A DNA stretch of 64,000 nt from Spirochaetales bacterium (GTDB lineage: Bacteria > Spirochaetota > Spirochaetia > SZUA-6 > RPPD01): positions 1-64,000 of the forward strand of contig JAFGGG010000007.1 in assembly GCA_016930675.1 (NCBI GenBank), read 5' to 3'. Shown one piece after another: positions 36,906-45,819 of the stretch. The position numbers and the translations under genes were made by a program. Numbering within the stretch: the first letter of the stretch is position 1; every line of letters begins with the position of its first letter. The notes under the pieces were generated by a model. The model saw nothing but the letters and a program-made list of their open reading frames with translations. It was not told where the DNA came from and made no database searches.

Positions 36906-36967
36906 TTATAAACAGCGTACTTATCAGAAGCCGCTGCGTATATTAAAAAATGAAAAGGATAAAAGTT

Positions 36968-38023
36968 ATGGCAAAGAAAAAAACGGCATTCGTGCTTTCC
37001 GGCGGGGGCCTGAGAGGTTGCTTCCAGGTCGGCGCCCTGAAGTATTTGATGGAAGAAAAAAAGATTAAACCGGACATTGTCTGCGGCATCTCAACAGGAT
37101 CTCTGCAGGCGCTCGGAGTCGCCCAGGGGATAAACCTTGAGAAGTTTTGGACTGAAAATATCCGGAAAAAGTCCGACATCTACTCTTCGGTTATCAATAT
37201 CTGGACTGTGCTCGCCCTTTTCGGAATCTATTGCGCGCTTTACGGTATATGCGCGGGGATTTTGTATTTTTTTATACCGATCTATCTTGCTTGTATCATT
37301 GGTGCGCCTGCTTCAGTTATTCTTTTCGGTCTTATTTTTGCATACATTATTTTTCCGAATATCACTATTAAAAGCATCAATATGTTTTCCGGTCTTAAAA
37401 AAATCCTTAAAAAGCACTTCGATAAGCAGGCCCTTGACAAATCAAAGATTGAGTTGCATGTGGGAACAGTTGATTTGAAGTCCTCGGTGCTCACCTATCA
37501 TGCCAAAAAAAATATTACCGCTCAGGATATTTTGGCTTCATGCACCATACCGGTTTTTTTCCCGCCTGTTAAAGAAAATAAACTGCTCAGAGTGGACGGC
37601 GGAGTCAGGGACATTGCTCCCATGCGTATTGCTCTAAAAAAGGGTGCCACGGATATTTATCTGATAATCTGTGATCCCCTGGAGCCATACCCGTATCCGC
37701 ACAAAATAAAAAACCTGTTAAATGTGCTCGACAGGACTCTGGCCATTATGTCCCATGAAATCATTATAAATGATATCGAAACAGCCATAAAGAAAAATGA
37801 ATTGGCTGATAAAAGCAGGTACAGAAAAATCAATTTGTACGTTATAGATCCTGATTTGGAGTTTATTGAAATGTTGGGCGATGTGCTCGATGTGAATCCC
37901 AAGAAGATCGCCAAGGGTATTATCAAAGGTAAAGAGCGAGCGGAAACTGTTCTTAAAGGCAAGCCGATGACAAAAAAAAGAATAGAAGAAATATTGAAAA
38001 AAATCTCGCCTACAGGTGAATAA
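36968..38023 (+). CDS. Patatin-like phospholipase with internal membrane segment
   Basis: A 351 aa acyl hydrolase. SGGGLRG (11-17) is the oxyanion loop, nucleophile Ser42 is in GISTG, and the dyad Asp210 is in VDGG. Between them, residues about 77-131 form a strongly hydrophobic stretch long enough for two membrane helices, unusual for patatins. The ATG at 36968 follows AAAAGGAT; the ATG at 36950 is the alternative. The next gene starts directly after its stop and an ankyrin lipoprotein follows, suggesting a membrane-associated lipase operon. Confidence 0.88.
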   Translation: MAKKKTAFVLSGGGLRGCFQVGALKYLMEEKKIKPDIVCGISTGSLQALGVAQGINLEKFWTENIRKKSDIYSSVINIWTVLALFGIYCALYGICAGILYFFIPIYLACIIGAPASVILFGLIFAYIIFPNITIKSINMFSGLKKILKKHFDKQALDKSKIELHVGTVDLKSSVLTYHAKKNITAQDILASCTIPVFFPPVKENKLLRVDGGVRDIAPMRIALKKGATDIYLIICDPLEPYPYPHKIKNLLNVLDRTLAIMSHEIIINDIETAIKKNELADKSRYRKINLYVIDPDLEFIEMLGDVLDVNPKKIAKGIIKGKERAETVLKGKPMTKKRIEEILKKISPTGE

Positions 38024-38989
38024 ATGAGCATGAAGAGAACTATATTTTGTATTGTTTTTTTATTAATCATGATCTCTTGGGTTTCATCACAAGAAGCGGT
38101 TATTTCTTCTTATGTCACCTCAGGATATCTATTGGATCAGAAAAACTCGGAACGCTATCGGCCTGATAAAGCGTTTGACAACGATCCGCTTACGTCATGG
38201 GTTGAAGGAGTGTCGGGGACGGGCGTGGGCAGCTATGTGGGTATCAATTTATCAGGCTCGGTTAAGGTTGACAGTATCGGTTTTATGCCGGGATATTTTG
38301 ATGAAAAATGGTGGCGGCACAATAATAGAATAAAGGCGGCGGAAATATATCTCTATTATTCAGGCGGCGAGAAATGCATAAAATATCAATTCCTGGACAT
38401 TATGCAGGAACAGCGGGTGGATTTGGGAGGAACATATGATCTCACTGAGGTCGTGATTATGATTAAAAGCATCTATGCCGGTTCACAATGGAACGACACC
38501 TGTCTTGCCGAGATCAGTTTCTATTATAATAATTCTAAAATCAAATTAAGAAACATGTACAACAGGAAGTATATACAGTACGCGTGCTACAGGCTGAATG
38601 ACAATGAATACATAAAGCAAAAACCGCTTTTCTTTCACAGTACTACAGGTCAGAAGATATACAGCGGCATGAGGGTATCTGAAAGTGAGGCTGTTTTTCA
38701 AAAAATATATGGAAGTAAATTCCCCAACGAAGATGAAATAGGAGTGAACGGCGGTTCGATTGTAAGCTATATAAAAATATCAGGCGGAGAGTGGAGTACT
38801 AACTTGAAAGTAGGTATGGGCAGTACAAAATATGATGTGCTTAAGGCTTATGGCACAAAATGTATTGAAAACGAAAACGACAATGTTGTGATCTACTACT
38901 ATGTAGATTCTGAATCTGAATACGAATTTGTCATTAAATTTCAGGGACAATATGTTACGGAAATCCAATGGGGTCCTTCAGGTCCATAG
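38024..38989 (+). CDS. Exported protein with NADase-type glycan-binding (discoidin-like) domain
   Basis: A 321 aa exported protein. Signal peptide about 1-25 (ends SWVSSQ). Residues about 30-165 resemble the discoidin-like glycan-binding domain seen in bacterial NADase-type proteins: RPDKAFDNDPLTSWVEG, VDSIGFMPGYF and NNRIKAAEIYLYYSGG. The C-terminal half (about 200-321) is unassigned. Its ATG directly abuts the patatin stop, so it is co-translated. Binding of cell-surface glycans is inferred. Confidence 0.7.
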   Translation: MSMKRTIFCIVFLLIMISWVSSQEAVISSYVTSGYLLDQKNSERYRPDKAFDNDPLTSWVEGVSGTGVGSYVGINLSGSVKVDSIGFMPGYFDEKWWRHNNRIKAAEIYLYYSGGEKCIKYQFLDIMQEQRVDLGGTYDLTEVVIMIKSIYAGSQWNDTCLAEISFYYNNSKIKLRNMYNRKYIQYACYRLNDNEYIKQKPLFFHSTTGQKIYSGMRVSESEAVFQKIYGSKFPNEDEIGVNGGSIVSYIKISGGEWSTNLKVGMGSTKYDVLKAYGTKCIENENDNVVIYYYVDSESEYEFVIKFQGQYVTEIQWGPSGP

Positions 38990-39005
38990 ACATAAATAGG
39001 TAAGA

Positions 39006-39755
39006 ATGAAAAAAATTATCGTTTTAATCATATTAAGCCTTCTGCTTTTATGTTCCTGCATGCAAAAAAGTGGGGGCGGGAGTGCGAGGGAGAATAAACA
39101 AAAAGAAGATAAAGTTCCGGATTTTAAAATCTACAGCGATGAAGAGAAAAAACTGAATGCAAAGCTCTTGGCCGCGGTAAAGGATGAAGATCCGGAGGCG
39201 GTTAAAGAAGCTTTAGCCCTGGGAGCGGATATAAACGCGTATGATGACATATCTGATGAGGACGGAATGAGACCTCTTATGTATGCTGTACGTTATGATA
39301 ATCTGGAACTGGCAAAGTTACTCATCGAACAGGGAGCTGATACGGAACAAAGAGATGTGAGCAGCATGACCGCTTTACACCGGGCAGCTATGAACGGCAA
39401 TCCGGAAATGTTCAAGCTCTTACTTGAACACGGGGCCAATATTAATGTAACGGATTTTCACGGACAGACGGTGCTCATCTGGGCTGCCTACAGCGGAGAC
39501 ACCGACACGGCAGCATACATACTTGAGCAGGGCCTGGATATAGACGGCCGGGACAACAATGGGTGGACACCCGTGATGCGAGCCGCAGCGCACGGAAATC
39601 TGGAGGTACTGCAGCTGCTGATCGACTACGGCGCCGACCTTAATATTGTGAACAAGTTTAGCATGACCGCATTGGATATCACGATAGACTTCGAGGAGCC
39701 GGAAGCGGCTGAAGTCCTGCGGGCGGCCGGGGCCAAAAGGGCTGGGGAAATTTAG
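39006..39755 (+). CDS. Ankyrin-repeat lipoprotein
   Basis: A 249 aa lipoprotein with lipobox LLCSC (Cys18). After a charged spacer, about five to six ankyrin repeats fill residues 50-245 (RPLMYAVRYDNLELAKLLIEQ partly, MTALHRAAMNGNPEMFKLL, QTVLIWAAYSGDTDTAAYI, WTPVMRAAAHGNLEVLQLL). It lies 16 bases after the glycan-binding gene, so it is probably the third gene of the patatin operon. Ankyrin lipoproteins act as protein-binding or inhibitory partners; such a role for the patatin is speculative. Confidence 0.88.
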   Translation: MKKIIVLIILSLLLLCSCMQKSGGGSARENKQKEDKVPDFKIYSDEEKKLNAKLLAAVKDEDPEAVKEALALGADINAYDDISDEDGMRPLMYAVRYDNLELAKLLIEQGADTEQRDVSSMTALHRAAMNGNPEMFKLLLEHGANINVTDFHGQTVLIWAAYSGDTDTAAYILEQGLDIDGRDNNGWTPVMRAAAHGNLEVLQLLIDYGADLNIVNKFSMTALDITIDFEEPEAAEVLRAAGAKRAGEI

Positions 39756-39845
39756 GATAAGGTTTAGACAATCATAATCAAGGTAATTACTACAGCACTG
39801 AAGAGTAACAATTAAAAATCCTGCTTAGTTTTTTGCATTTGCCGA

Positions 39846-40829
39846 TTACTCTTCTGGTATCAGAGTATCTAATTCTTCAATCGTATGTATTTCAATATTC
39901 CAATCTGTTGGATCTATATTTTTTGACTCCTGTTCTGTTTCTATTTTTATTATAATAAAATCATGGTTTTCATCCCACAGTTCACCATTCCACCTTGTGT
40001 AGCATCCAATAATTTTATTTTCATAGTTTTCGTCTTCTTTCGGATATGTAAAAACAACATATCGTCCAGGAGGGACAATAATTTCATAGCTAACATAATC
40101 ATCACTTGTATCTGTTGATGTTTTATACATATTACCGGTATCAATATTTTTTGCCCAAACTAGCATATCCGGGACTACTTCGGAGGGATAACCGACAACT
40201 CCACTAATAATTCCATAACCGTATCCTTTTTTAACAGCCAGGCTTTTATTAATCTCTAAAAAAGCATCGAAAACCCATCCTTTTTTATTTTCCCAAGAAA
40301 TGTATGTCCAATTTCCCGTATCCTCACCTATTTTGATAGTAATATCTGGTTGCTTTATAATAGCAACTTCTTCAAGAAAAGGAATTATTGTAATTGTAGC
40401 GGCATGTAACGAGGGCCTTTCCCTAAGTTTTAGTCCACTAGCTGCTGAAATCCACTTGGAGTGGCTTCCAAGGATGTAGCCTTCATATTCTTCTATTAAT
40501 CTTGTGCAGATTTCTTCATGTTTATTTTCTACAGCCAAAATATAGGCTGTTAGGCCCTGTAAATCCGTATACTCAATATCGGCGCCACTTGCTAAAAGTA
40601 AATTGACAATATCCATATGGCCAAGCGCTGAAGCATTCATTAGGGCTGTCCAGCCCTTTTCATCCGTAATATTGGGATTAATCCCCTCTTTTAAACAATC
40701 ATTAACAATAGTAAAAGAATTGTTTTCAATATCTGTAAAAAATTTCTCTTCTTGACTGTGTTCGCATGTTATTGCACATAAAATTATACTTATAAAAAAA
40801 GGAACCCTAATAATTTTCCTTAAATTCAC
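39846..40829 (-). CDS. Ankyrin plus SH3-domain lipoprotein coupled to acsD
   Basis: A 327 aa lipoprotein. Signal and lipobox AITC (about residue 22), two to three ankyrin repeats (WTALMNASALGHMDIVNLLL, LTAYILAVENKHEEICTRL), then an SH3b domain at about 145-210 (LKLRERPSLHAATIT, WTYISWENKKGWVFDAFLE). The GTG start overlaps the acsD stop by two bases (GTGA). It is clearly more AT-rich than the acs genes before it, suggesting a later arrival. No obvious link to acetyl-CoA synthesis. Confidence 0.8.
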   Translation of the reverse strand: MNLRKIIRVPFFISIILCAITCEHSQEEKFFTDIENNSFTIVNDCLKEGINPNITDEKGWTALMNASALGHMDIVNLLLASGADIEYTDLQGLTAYILAVENKHEEICTRLIEEYEGYILGSHSKWISAASGLKLRERPSLHAATITIIPFLEEVAIIKQPDITIKIGEDTGNWTYISWENKKGWVFDAFLEINKSLAVKKGYGYGIISGVVGYPSEVVPDMLVWAKNIDTGNMYKTSTDTSDDYVSYEIIVPPGRYVVFTYPKEDENYENKIIGCYTRWNGELWDENHDFIIIKIETEQESKNIDPTDWNIEIHTIEELDTLIPEE

Positions 40830-41785
40830 CCCATCAACCTGTCAATCGTTTTCCTCACCAGTTCCATGGCCTTGGGATGTGCCATAACCAGGATGTCCGC
40901 GCCCGCCTGCAGATAAGCGGTGGCGCACACCGCTTCCCACATGGGTCCGCGGTCCGCGAGCTTTCCCCAGCCGGGCAGCGCGTCTTCATCGGCCAGCGCT
41001 TCTTTGACCCTCCAGACCTCTCCGGCCACATCGCAAATCTGGGGAGTGGCCATCAGTTTGTCGCCCTTGAGCCCCGCGATACGGGCGCGTTCCAGAATAG
41101 TATACACATAATCAAAACCGTAACCCAAAGAGGCCGAGGTCTGGTACATGACAATATCTTTTAAATCGAATCCCGCGTCCTGTAACAGAATATTAACCTG
41201 CTTGCCGATGTTGATATCCACCGGAGCTTCGGCGATGATCTTGTGCTTGTCCGCCTTGCACAAAGCCACCACGGTCATGTAATTGGTTTCCTTGGCCGAG
41301 CCGATCAGGCAGTTCTCTCCGGCCGCGGCGTGCGAGCATTGGGCCAGCACATGACTGTCTTTCTCATCGTCTCCGCAGCCCCAGATAATCAGGGGAAGCT
41401 TGACCGCTTTCAGAATATCCTGTACCACGGCGGCGCAGGCTTCGGGATCTTTGTTTTCACCGTGGGGATCGGCGCCCAGCAGTTTAAGGCAGATGAGATC
41501 GGCACCGAACTCCCGCACGCACTTGTCCGCCCACACGGCCGGTTTTGTAATTTCCGGACCTACGGCGTTTTTAAGCACGTCGGGCCAGTCGGGAACAATA
41601 TCGGAGACAAATCCCGCGATAACGGGCCTGTTGGGAATGTCGCCTTCAAAACTCAAAAAAGGCAGCGCGGTCTGTCCGCCCACGGTAACGGTTTTTTCTC
41701 TTGTGCCGCCCTGCTCCTTTGTAGCCCCGATGGTAACCTGGGCTATGGGCATAACCGCCTTTTCGTTGATATCAGGAAGCTGCAT
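40826..41785 (-). CDS. acsD: Corrinoid iron-sulfur protein small subunit
   Basis: Delta subunit of the CFeSP, which carries the methyl group from methyl-tetrahydrofolate to acetyl-CoA synthase. A 319 aa TIM barrel with IGATKEQGGTREKTV near the N-terminus, KLLGADPHGENKDPE, LIIWGCGDDEKD and AEAPVDINIGKQ, all typical of AcsD/CdhD. It overlaps the end of the upstream CooC-type gene by 14 bases. Forms a heterodimer with AcsC (44459-45799). Confidence 0.94.
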   Translation of the reverse strand: MQLPDINEKAVMPIAQVTIGATKEQGGTREKTVTVGGQTALPFLSFEGDIPNRPVIAGFVSDIVPDWPDVLKNAVGPEITKPAVWADKCVREFGADLICLKLLGADPHGENKDPEACAAVVQDILKAVKLPLIIWGCGDDEKDSHVLAQCSHAAAGENCLIGSAKETNYMTVVALCKADKHKIIAEAPVDINIGKQVNILLQDAGFDLKDIVMYQTSASLGYGFDYVYTILERARIAGLKGDKLMATPQICDVAGEVWRVKEALADEDALPGWGKLADRGPMWEAVCATAYLQAGADILVMAHPKAMELVRKTIDRLMG

Positions 41786-42545
41786 TGTTACCCCCTATTG
41801 TTTGAATAATGGCCTGTATACTCTCCGTTACGGAGGCAAACATTCCCCGGTCTGCGGTTTTAAAAGATCCGTCATACAGACTCTGCTCCAGTTCGGAATT
41901 GTACGGAATATCGCATAAAAAATCCACTCCAAGCCCCTTTATTTTTTCTATCACCGCCTGTTTTTTCTCCCGACCGATTCTGTTGGTCACTAGATATATC
42001 TTTTTTATTCTGTTCTCCAGCTCTCCCGAAAGCTCGATTATTTTTTTTGCCGAATCAAAAGACAAAAGGCTTTCATTTATTACAATCAGCAGGGCGTCTA
42101 TGTCCCTGGTGGTCATTCTGCTGATATGCTCCAGACCCGCTTCATTATCGATGATGGTCCAGCTGTAATTGGGAGAAAGATCGTCGCAGAATTTTCTGAT
42201 CAGACTGTTGACATAGCAGTAACATTGCGGACCTTCTGCTCTGCCCATGGTAATCAGATCGAAACCGTCCGCTTCTGCTATCAGCTGGTGAAGCCCGGCC
42301 TGCATGTAGCGCGCCTTAGTCATGCCCGCGGGAAAGTTTTTTATGGTTTCCAGCATTTCCTCTTTAAGTTGGCCGATGGTCTGCTCCGCGGGCATTCCCA
42401 GCAGGGTGCCCAGATTGGCGTCCGGATCGGAATCTATGGCCAGAACCGGGCCCATCCCTTTCCCGCAGAGTGAGCGTATTAAAAGCGCGGCCAGTGTGGA
42501 TTTTCCCACACCTCCCTTGCCGGCCACAGCTATGCTTTTATTCAT
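41772..42545 (-). CDS. CooC/AcsF-type nickel-insertion ATPase (second copy)
   Basis: A 257 aa MinD-family ATPase with the deviant Walker A GKGGVGKSTLAALL, switch segment DSDPDANLGTLLG, and a CxC metal pair in GPQCYCYVN. Family members load nickel into CODH (CooC) or ACS (AcsF). Its place between acsV and acsD favours the ACS-maturing AcsF role, with the other copy (52041-52808) serving CooS. AAGGAGG ribosome site just upstream. The division of labour is inferred. Confidence 0.85.
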   Translation of the reverse strand: MNKSIAVAGKGGVGKSTLAALLIRSLCGKGMGPVLAIDSDPDANLGTLLGMPAEQTIGQLKEEMLETIKNFPAGMTKARYMQAGLHQLIAEADGFDLITMGRAEGPQCYCYVNSLIRKFCDDLSPNYSWTIIDNEAGLEHISRMTTRDIDALLIVINESLLSFDSAKKIIELSGELENRIKKIYLVTNRIGREKKQAVIEKIKGLGVDFLCDIPYNSELEQSLYDGSFKTADRGMFASVTESIQAIIQTIGGNNAAS

Positions 42546-42562
42546 CCTAATTTCTTTCCTCC

Positions 42563-44455
42563 TTACGCAAACAGTTCCAGATCCGTGTGCGGCAGAAAAA
42601 GGGCTTTTTTATATTCCTCGACATAATCGTTTTCTCCCATCAAATCAAAATAGGTGGTGCTGTTTGTTATATGTTTCAGTGTTTTTCTGACTTCCCGGCT
42701 CAAAGCTGCCAGCCCTGCGCCCTGCAGGGAGGTGTTACCCACAAAATGGATGGCAGAAGGCGGAAGCGCGGGTATCAGTCCGATGTTCACGGCGCTGCCG
42801 GTGTCCAGGTAGTTGCCGAAAGATCCTGCCAGAAACAGGTGTTTGATATCAGCGAACGTGAGATCAAATCTCTGAACCAATATTTTAACGGCCGCGAATA
42901 TGGCAGCCTTGGCCGAGATGATATTTTCTATATCCGGTTCGGTGATAAAAACCGCGGTCTTGGCGGCTCTGCTTTCATGGAGCACGAAGCTCTTCCTGCC
43001 CTGTATATCCTGCATCCTCTTCCGGTACTCCGGTTTCATTCTCGCGGAGAAACGGCCGGAACGGTCGATGATACCAAGCTCCAACAGCACGCTTAAAAGA
43101 TCGATAATTCCCGAACCGCATATCCCCACAGCCGGACGTCCGGCGATCGTCTTAAATCTTATCTCACCGTTTTCAGTCCATACCTTTTCGATAGCGCCGT
43201 CCATGGCCTGCATGCCGCAGGTTTCACTGGCCCCCTCCAGTGCGGGCCCGGCGGAAGCGGAACAGGAGACCAGCCAGTCTTTGTTCCCCAATACAATCTC
43301 ACCGTTCGTGCCGATATCCACCAGCAGACAGAGGTCATCGCTCTTGTAAATACCCGTGGCCAAAATCCCCGCGCTGATATCTCCCCCCACCCAGCCGCTG
43401 ATACCCGGCACACAATACACCAGGCCTTGCGGATGTATTTCGATTCCCAGTTCCGAGGCGGATACCGGCGGCGGATCCACAGTCACCGCTACATAGGGTG
43501 AACGTCTTATCTGAGCGGCCGGCAACCCAAGCAGAAAATGGGTCATTACCGTATTGCCCGCGCACATCAGGGCCAGGACGCGGGTGCACGCTGCTTTTGC
43601 GCTTTTTTCGAACAGTTTTCCGATAAGCGTATTGATATCACGGATAATTAACTCCTGTAATACAGAAGTCCCCTTTTTTTCCGCTGTTATAATCCGGGTT
43701 GTTACGTCTCTTCCGTACACGGCCTGTGAGTTCAGACAGGCGGCCGATCCCACTACTGCGGCGCATCCCTGTTCAAGCCGCAACGCCTGGGCCTTGAGTG
43801 TAGTCGTGCCTATATCCACAACAATCAGGTATTTGATTATTTTTTCAATACCCTTTTCAATACTCAATATTTTGCCGGTATCATCATGCTCTGCGTACAC
43901 GCACGTCAGATTGTCATGTCCTTCATCCAAGATACCGGGAAGCATTTTTAATATTTCAAGATCCCAGGACACTTTGGAAAGCCGGTGTTCTTTTGTAAGC
44001 ACATCCTCAATTCTCTGCTGATCCGAAAGATTGTTGACAAGTGTTGGTTTCGGTACTTCCAGACGGACAGTTTTAATCAGCGGGAAATAATCCTGTACTG
44101 ACAGTTCGGTTTCATCCGCTTGGGCCTGGGCCGGCTGTAATCCGCTTTGGGGGGTGTGCTCCCTGCAAAAGGTCAGTGTTTTTTCCGGTATTTCAATATG
44201 CAGATCGGATTCCACACAGGCCAGGCAGGCCAGGATGGTATTATTCTGTATTTCCTCGACATCCAATCCGATCTGAAAGTTACCCGACACGTTTCCCTGT
44301 ATAAGCATCATCTTACAGCGCCCGCATATACCCTGCTGACCGCACAGATTGTTAAACACAATTCCCGCTTTTTGGGCCGCTTCCAGAACGGTTGCACCCT
44401 TTTTTACTGCAATTTTTTTGTTAAGAGGAGAAAACTGCACGGTATGCTCGGCCAT
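42563..44455 (-). CDS. acsV: Corrinoid protein reductive activator (RACo/AcsV)
   Basis: A 630 aa ATP-dependent activator that reduces inactive Co(II) CFeSP. The N-terminal 2Fe-2S ferredoxin-type domain has LCGQQGICGRC and a later Cys (ACLACV). A linker follows, then an ASKHA/DUF4445 domain with phosphate loop VDIGTTTLKAQA at about 212, VDIGTNGEIVLG, and GSFGNYLD near the end. It starts three bases after acsC. Gene order acsC-acsV-acsF-acsD is a conserved acetogen arrangement. Confidence 0.92.
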   Translation of the reverse strand: MAEHTVQFSPLNKKIAVKKGATVLEAAQKAGIVFNNLCGQQGICGRCKMMLIQGNVSGNFQIGLDVEEIQNNTILACLACVESDLHIEIPEKTLTFCREHTPQSGLQPAQAQADETELSVQDYFPLIKTVRLEVPKPTLVNNLSDQQRIEDVLTKEHRLSKVSWDLEILKMLPGILDEGHDNLTCVYAEHDDTGKILSIEKGIEKIIKYLIVVDIGTTTLKAQALRLEQGCAAVVGSAACLNSQAVYGRDVTTRIITAEKKGTSVLQELIIRDINTLIGKLFEKSAKAACTRVLALMCAGNTVMTHFLLGLPAAQIRRSPYVAVTVDPPPVSASELGIEIHPQGLVYCVPGISGWVGGDISAGILATGIYKSDDLCLLVDIGTNGEIVLGNKDWLVSCSASAGPALEGASETCGMQAMDGAIEKVWTENGEIRFKTIAGRPAVGICGSGIIDLLSVLLELGIIDRSGRFSARMKPEYRKRMQDIQGRKSFVLHESRAAKTAVFITEPDIENIISAKAAIFAAVKILVQRFDLTFADIKHLFLAGSFGNYLDTGSAVNIGLIPALPPSAIHFVGNTSLQGAGLAALSREVRKTLKHITNSTTYFDLMGENDYVEEYKKALFLPHTDLELFA

Positions 44456-44458
44456 TAA

Positions 44459-45799
44459 TTACTTCCAGACCCTGGATAAAAATCCCGGCACCTCTCTGGC
44501 TGTTTCAGGACCGATGAGAACCTCTTTCCATTCGGAGGTGTCCTCTATCTCCGCCCTGTAAAAAGGCAGCAGTCCGGGTATAATCAATTTATTATGCTTG
44601 ACAAGTCCCTTTACTTGCTGATCATCTAACGTCTTGACTATTTTTTCAACGGAGATTTTATCCCCGGCATAGGCATTAAGCACTCCCAGCCCCTCGGTTT
44701 CCACCACACTGATAAAGGCGGGTACTTTACTTCTCTCCACCTCCCCCGCCAGACTGAAGTAGGTAAGCGAAAAATTCGTGGTAAATAAAACAGGTGAGTT
44801 TTCATCCGGCTCTCCGATTTTATACAGTTTTGCCTCCACCATATTGGGAACCTGGGGATCGGTATACACATCCTCGATCAGCGTTAAAACGGGGACAACC
44901 TCCCAGGGTTCCAGATTATCCAGAATTATAATGCCGGCGTATTTGGCGGCGAATAGAGAAGCCAGTACGGTTTCATCATAAGCGGACTGCGCCTTGATTT
45001 CCACAATCGCCGGATATCCCAACGCCCTGAAATTCTTTTTTAAGGCCGCCCGTCTGGCCAGAGTTATCCGCTTTAGCGTATCCTTTACATTATCCGTTTG
45101 AAAACCGAGCACAAGGTCCGCCGCACCTTTGGCCGCGGCCTGCTTGGTCAGATCCGCTAAAATTTCCAGAGCAGCGGCTGTCACAACCAGAGGAACACTA
45201 TATCGGGCCGCGAGCTCGGCGCATGCTTCAATGTTCTTTTCATCCGCTTTGTAAAGGAGAGGTCGCGCAGATTTTAATTCTTCTATTTTAAGACAGTTTT
45301 CCAGTACGGCCGGATTTTCACTTATTAAAATGAGGGGCATGTTTGTCTTTTGGGTAACAAGCCTGATTCTGGCGACAGGATCCGGGATCCCGTCCAGTTC
45401 AACCGCGCAGAGCGCTATTTTTAAGTATTTTCCCACGCGCTCGAATACTATATTCTTGATCCGCTCCACTCTCCGTGCCGCTTCCGCGTCACTCAAAGCG
45501 GACGGCAGCCGCACGGCCAGGCCGCAGTTTCTGTGGAATTTTTCTTCATGCCGGAACATCACGGTCTCCTGTCCGAATTCAAAGGTGTTTTCCGGCGGAC
45601 CGATTTTTACCAGTCTCATGGGAGGAGCCGAGGCCTCGCTTAAAGAGTCTTTGGCCGTCTCATCCAGGTGAGGACAATCGGTAAGCGCCCGCTGTTTGGA
45701 AGCCACCTGCATGGCAAAGGCCATACATGTGGGAAGCCCGCAGTCCTTGCAGTTTGTTCTGGGTAAAGACTTGTAAATCTGCATGCCGGTAAGCGCCAT
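44459..45799 (-). CDS. acsC: Corrinoid iron-sulfur protein large subunit
   Basis: Gamma subunit of the CFeSP, 446 aa. The N-terminal 4Fe-4S site is Cys17, Cys20, Cys25 and Cys42 (NCKDCGLPTCMAFAM). A TIM barrel follows and the C-terminal part (about 330-446), with TNFSLTYFSLAGEVE and a GLLPFYRAEIED tail, holds the cobamide. AAGGAGT ribosome site; 20 bases after acsB. Partner of AcsD. Confidence 0.94.
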   Translation of the reverse strand: MALTGMQIYKSLPRTNCKDCGLPTCMAFAMQVASKQRALTDCPHLDETAKDSLSEASAPPMRLVKIGPPENTFEFGQETVMFRHEEKFHRNCGLAVRLPSALSDAEAARRVERIKNIVFERVGKYLKIALCAVELDGIPDPVARIRLVTQKTNMPLILISENPAVLENCLKIEELKSARPLLYKADEKNIEACAELAARYSVPLVVTAAALEILADLTKQAAAKGAADLVLGFQTDNVKDTLKRITLARRAALKKNFRALGYPAIVEIKAQSAYDETVLASLFAAKYAGIIILDNLEPWEVVPVLTLIEDVYTDPQVPNMVEAKLYKIGEPDENSPVLFTTNFSLTYFSLAGEVERSKVPAFISVVETEGLGVLNAYAGDKISVEKIVKTLDDQQVKGLVKHNKLIIPGLLPFYRAEIEDTSEWKEVLIGPETAREVPGFLSRVWK

Positions 45800-45819
45800 T
45801 TTTCACTCCTTAGGATTTA

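Noticed and set aside
39800-39854. 9-bp inverted repeat between the two convergent ankyrin genes as a terminator
   Set aside because: The loop is 37 bases and no T-tract follows the stem, so a terminator is not supported.
41243-41809. Long plus-strand frames opposite acsD, acsV, acsB and cooS (also 42587-43096, 46648-47163, 51209-51616)
   Set aside because: All are antisense to strongly conserved Wood-Ljungdahl genes and reflect their base composition.
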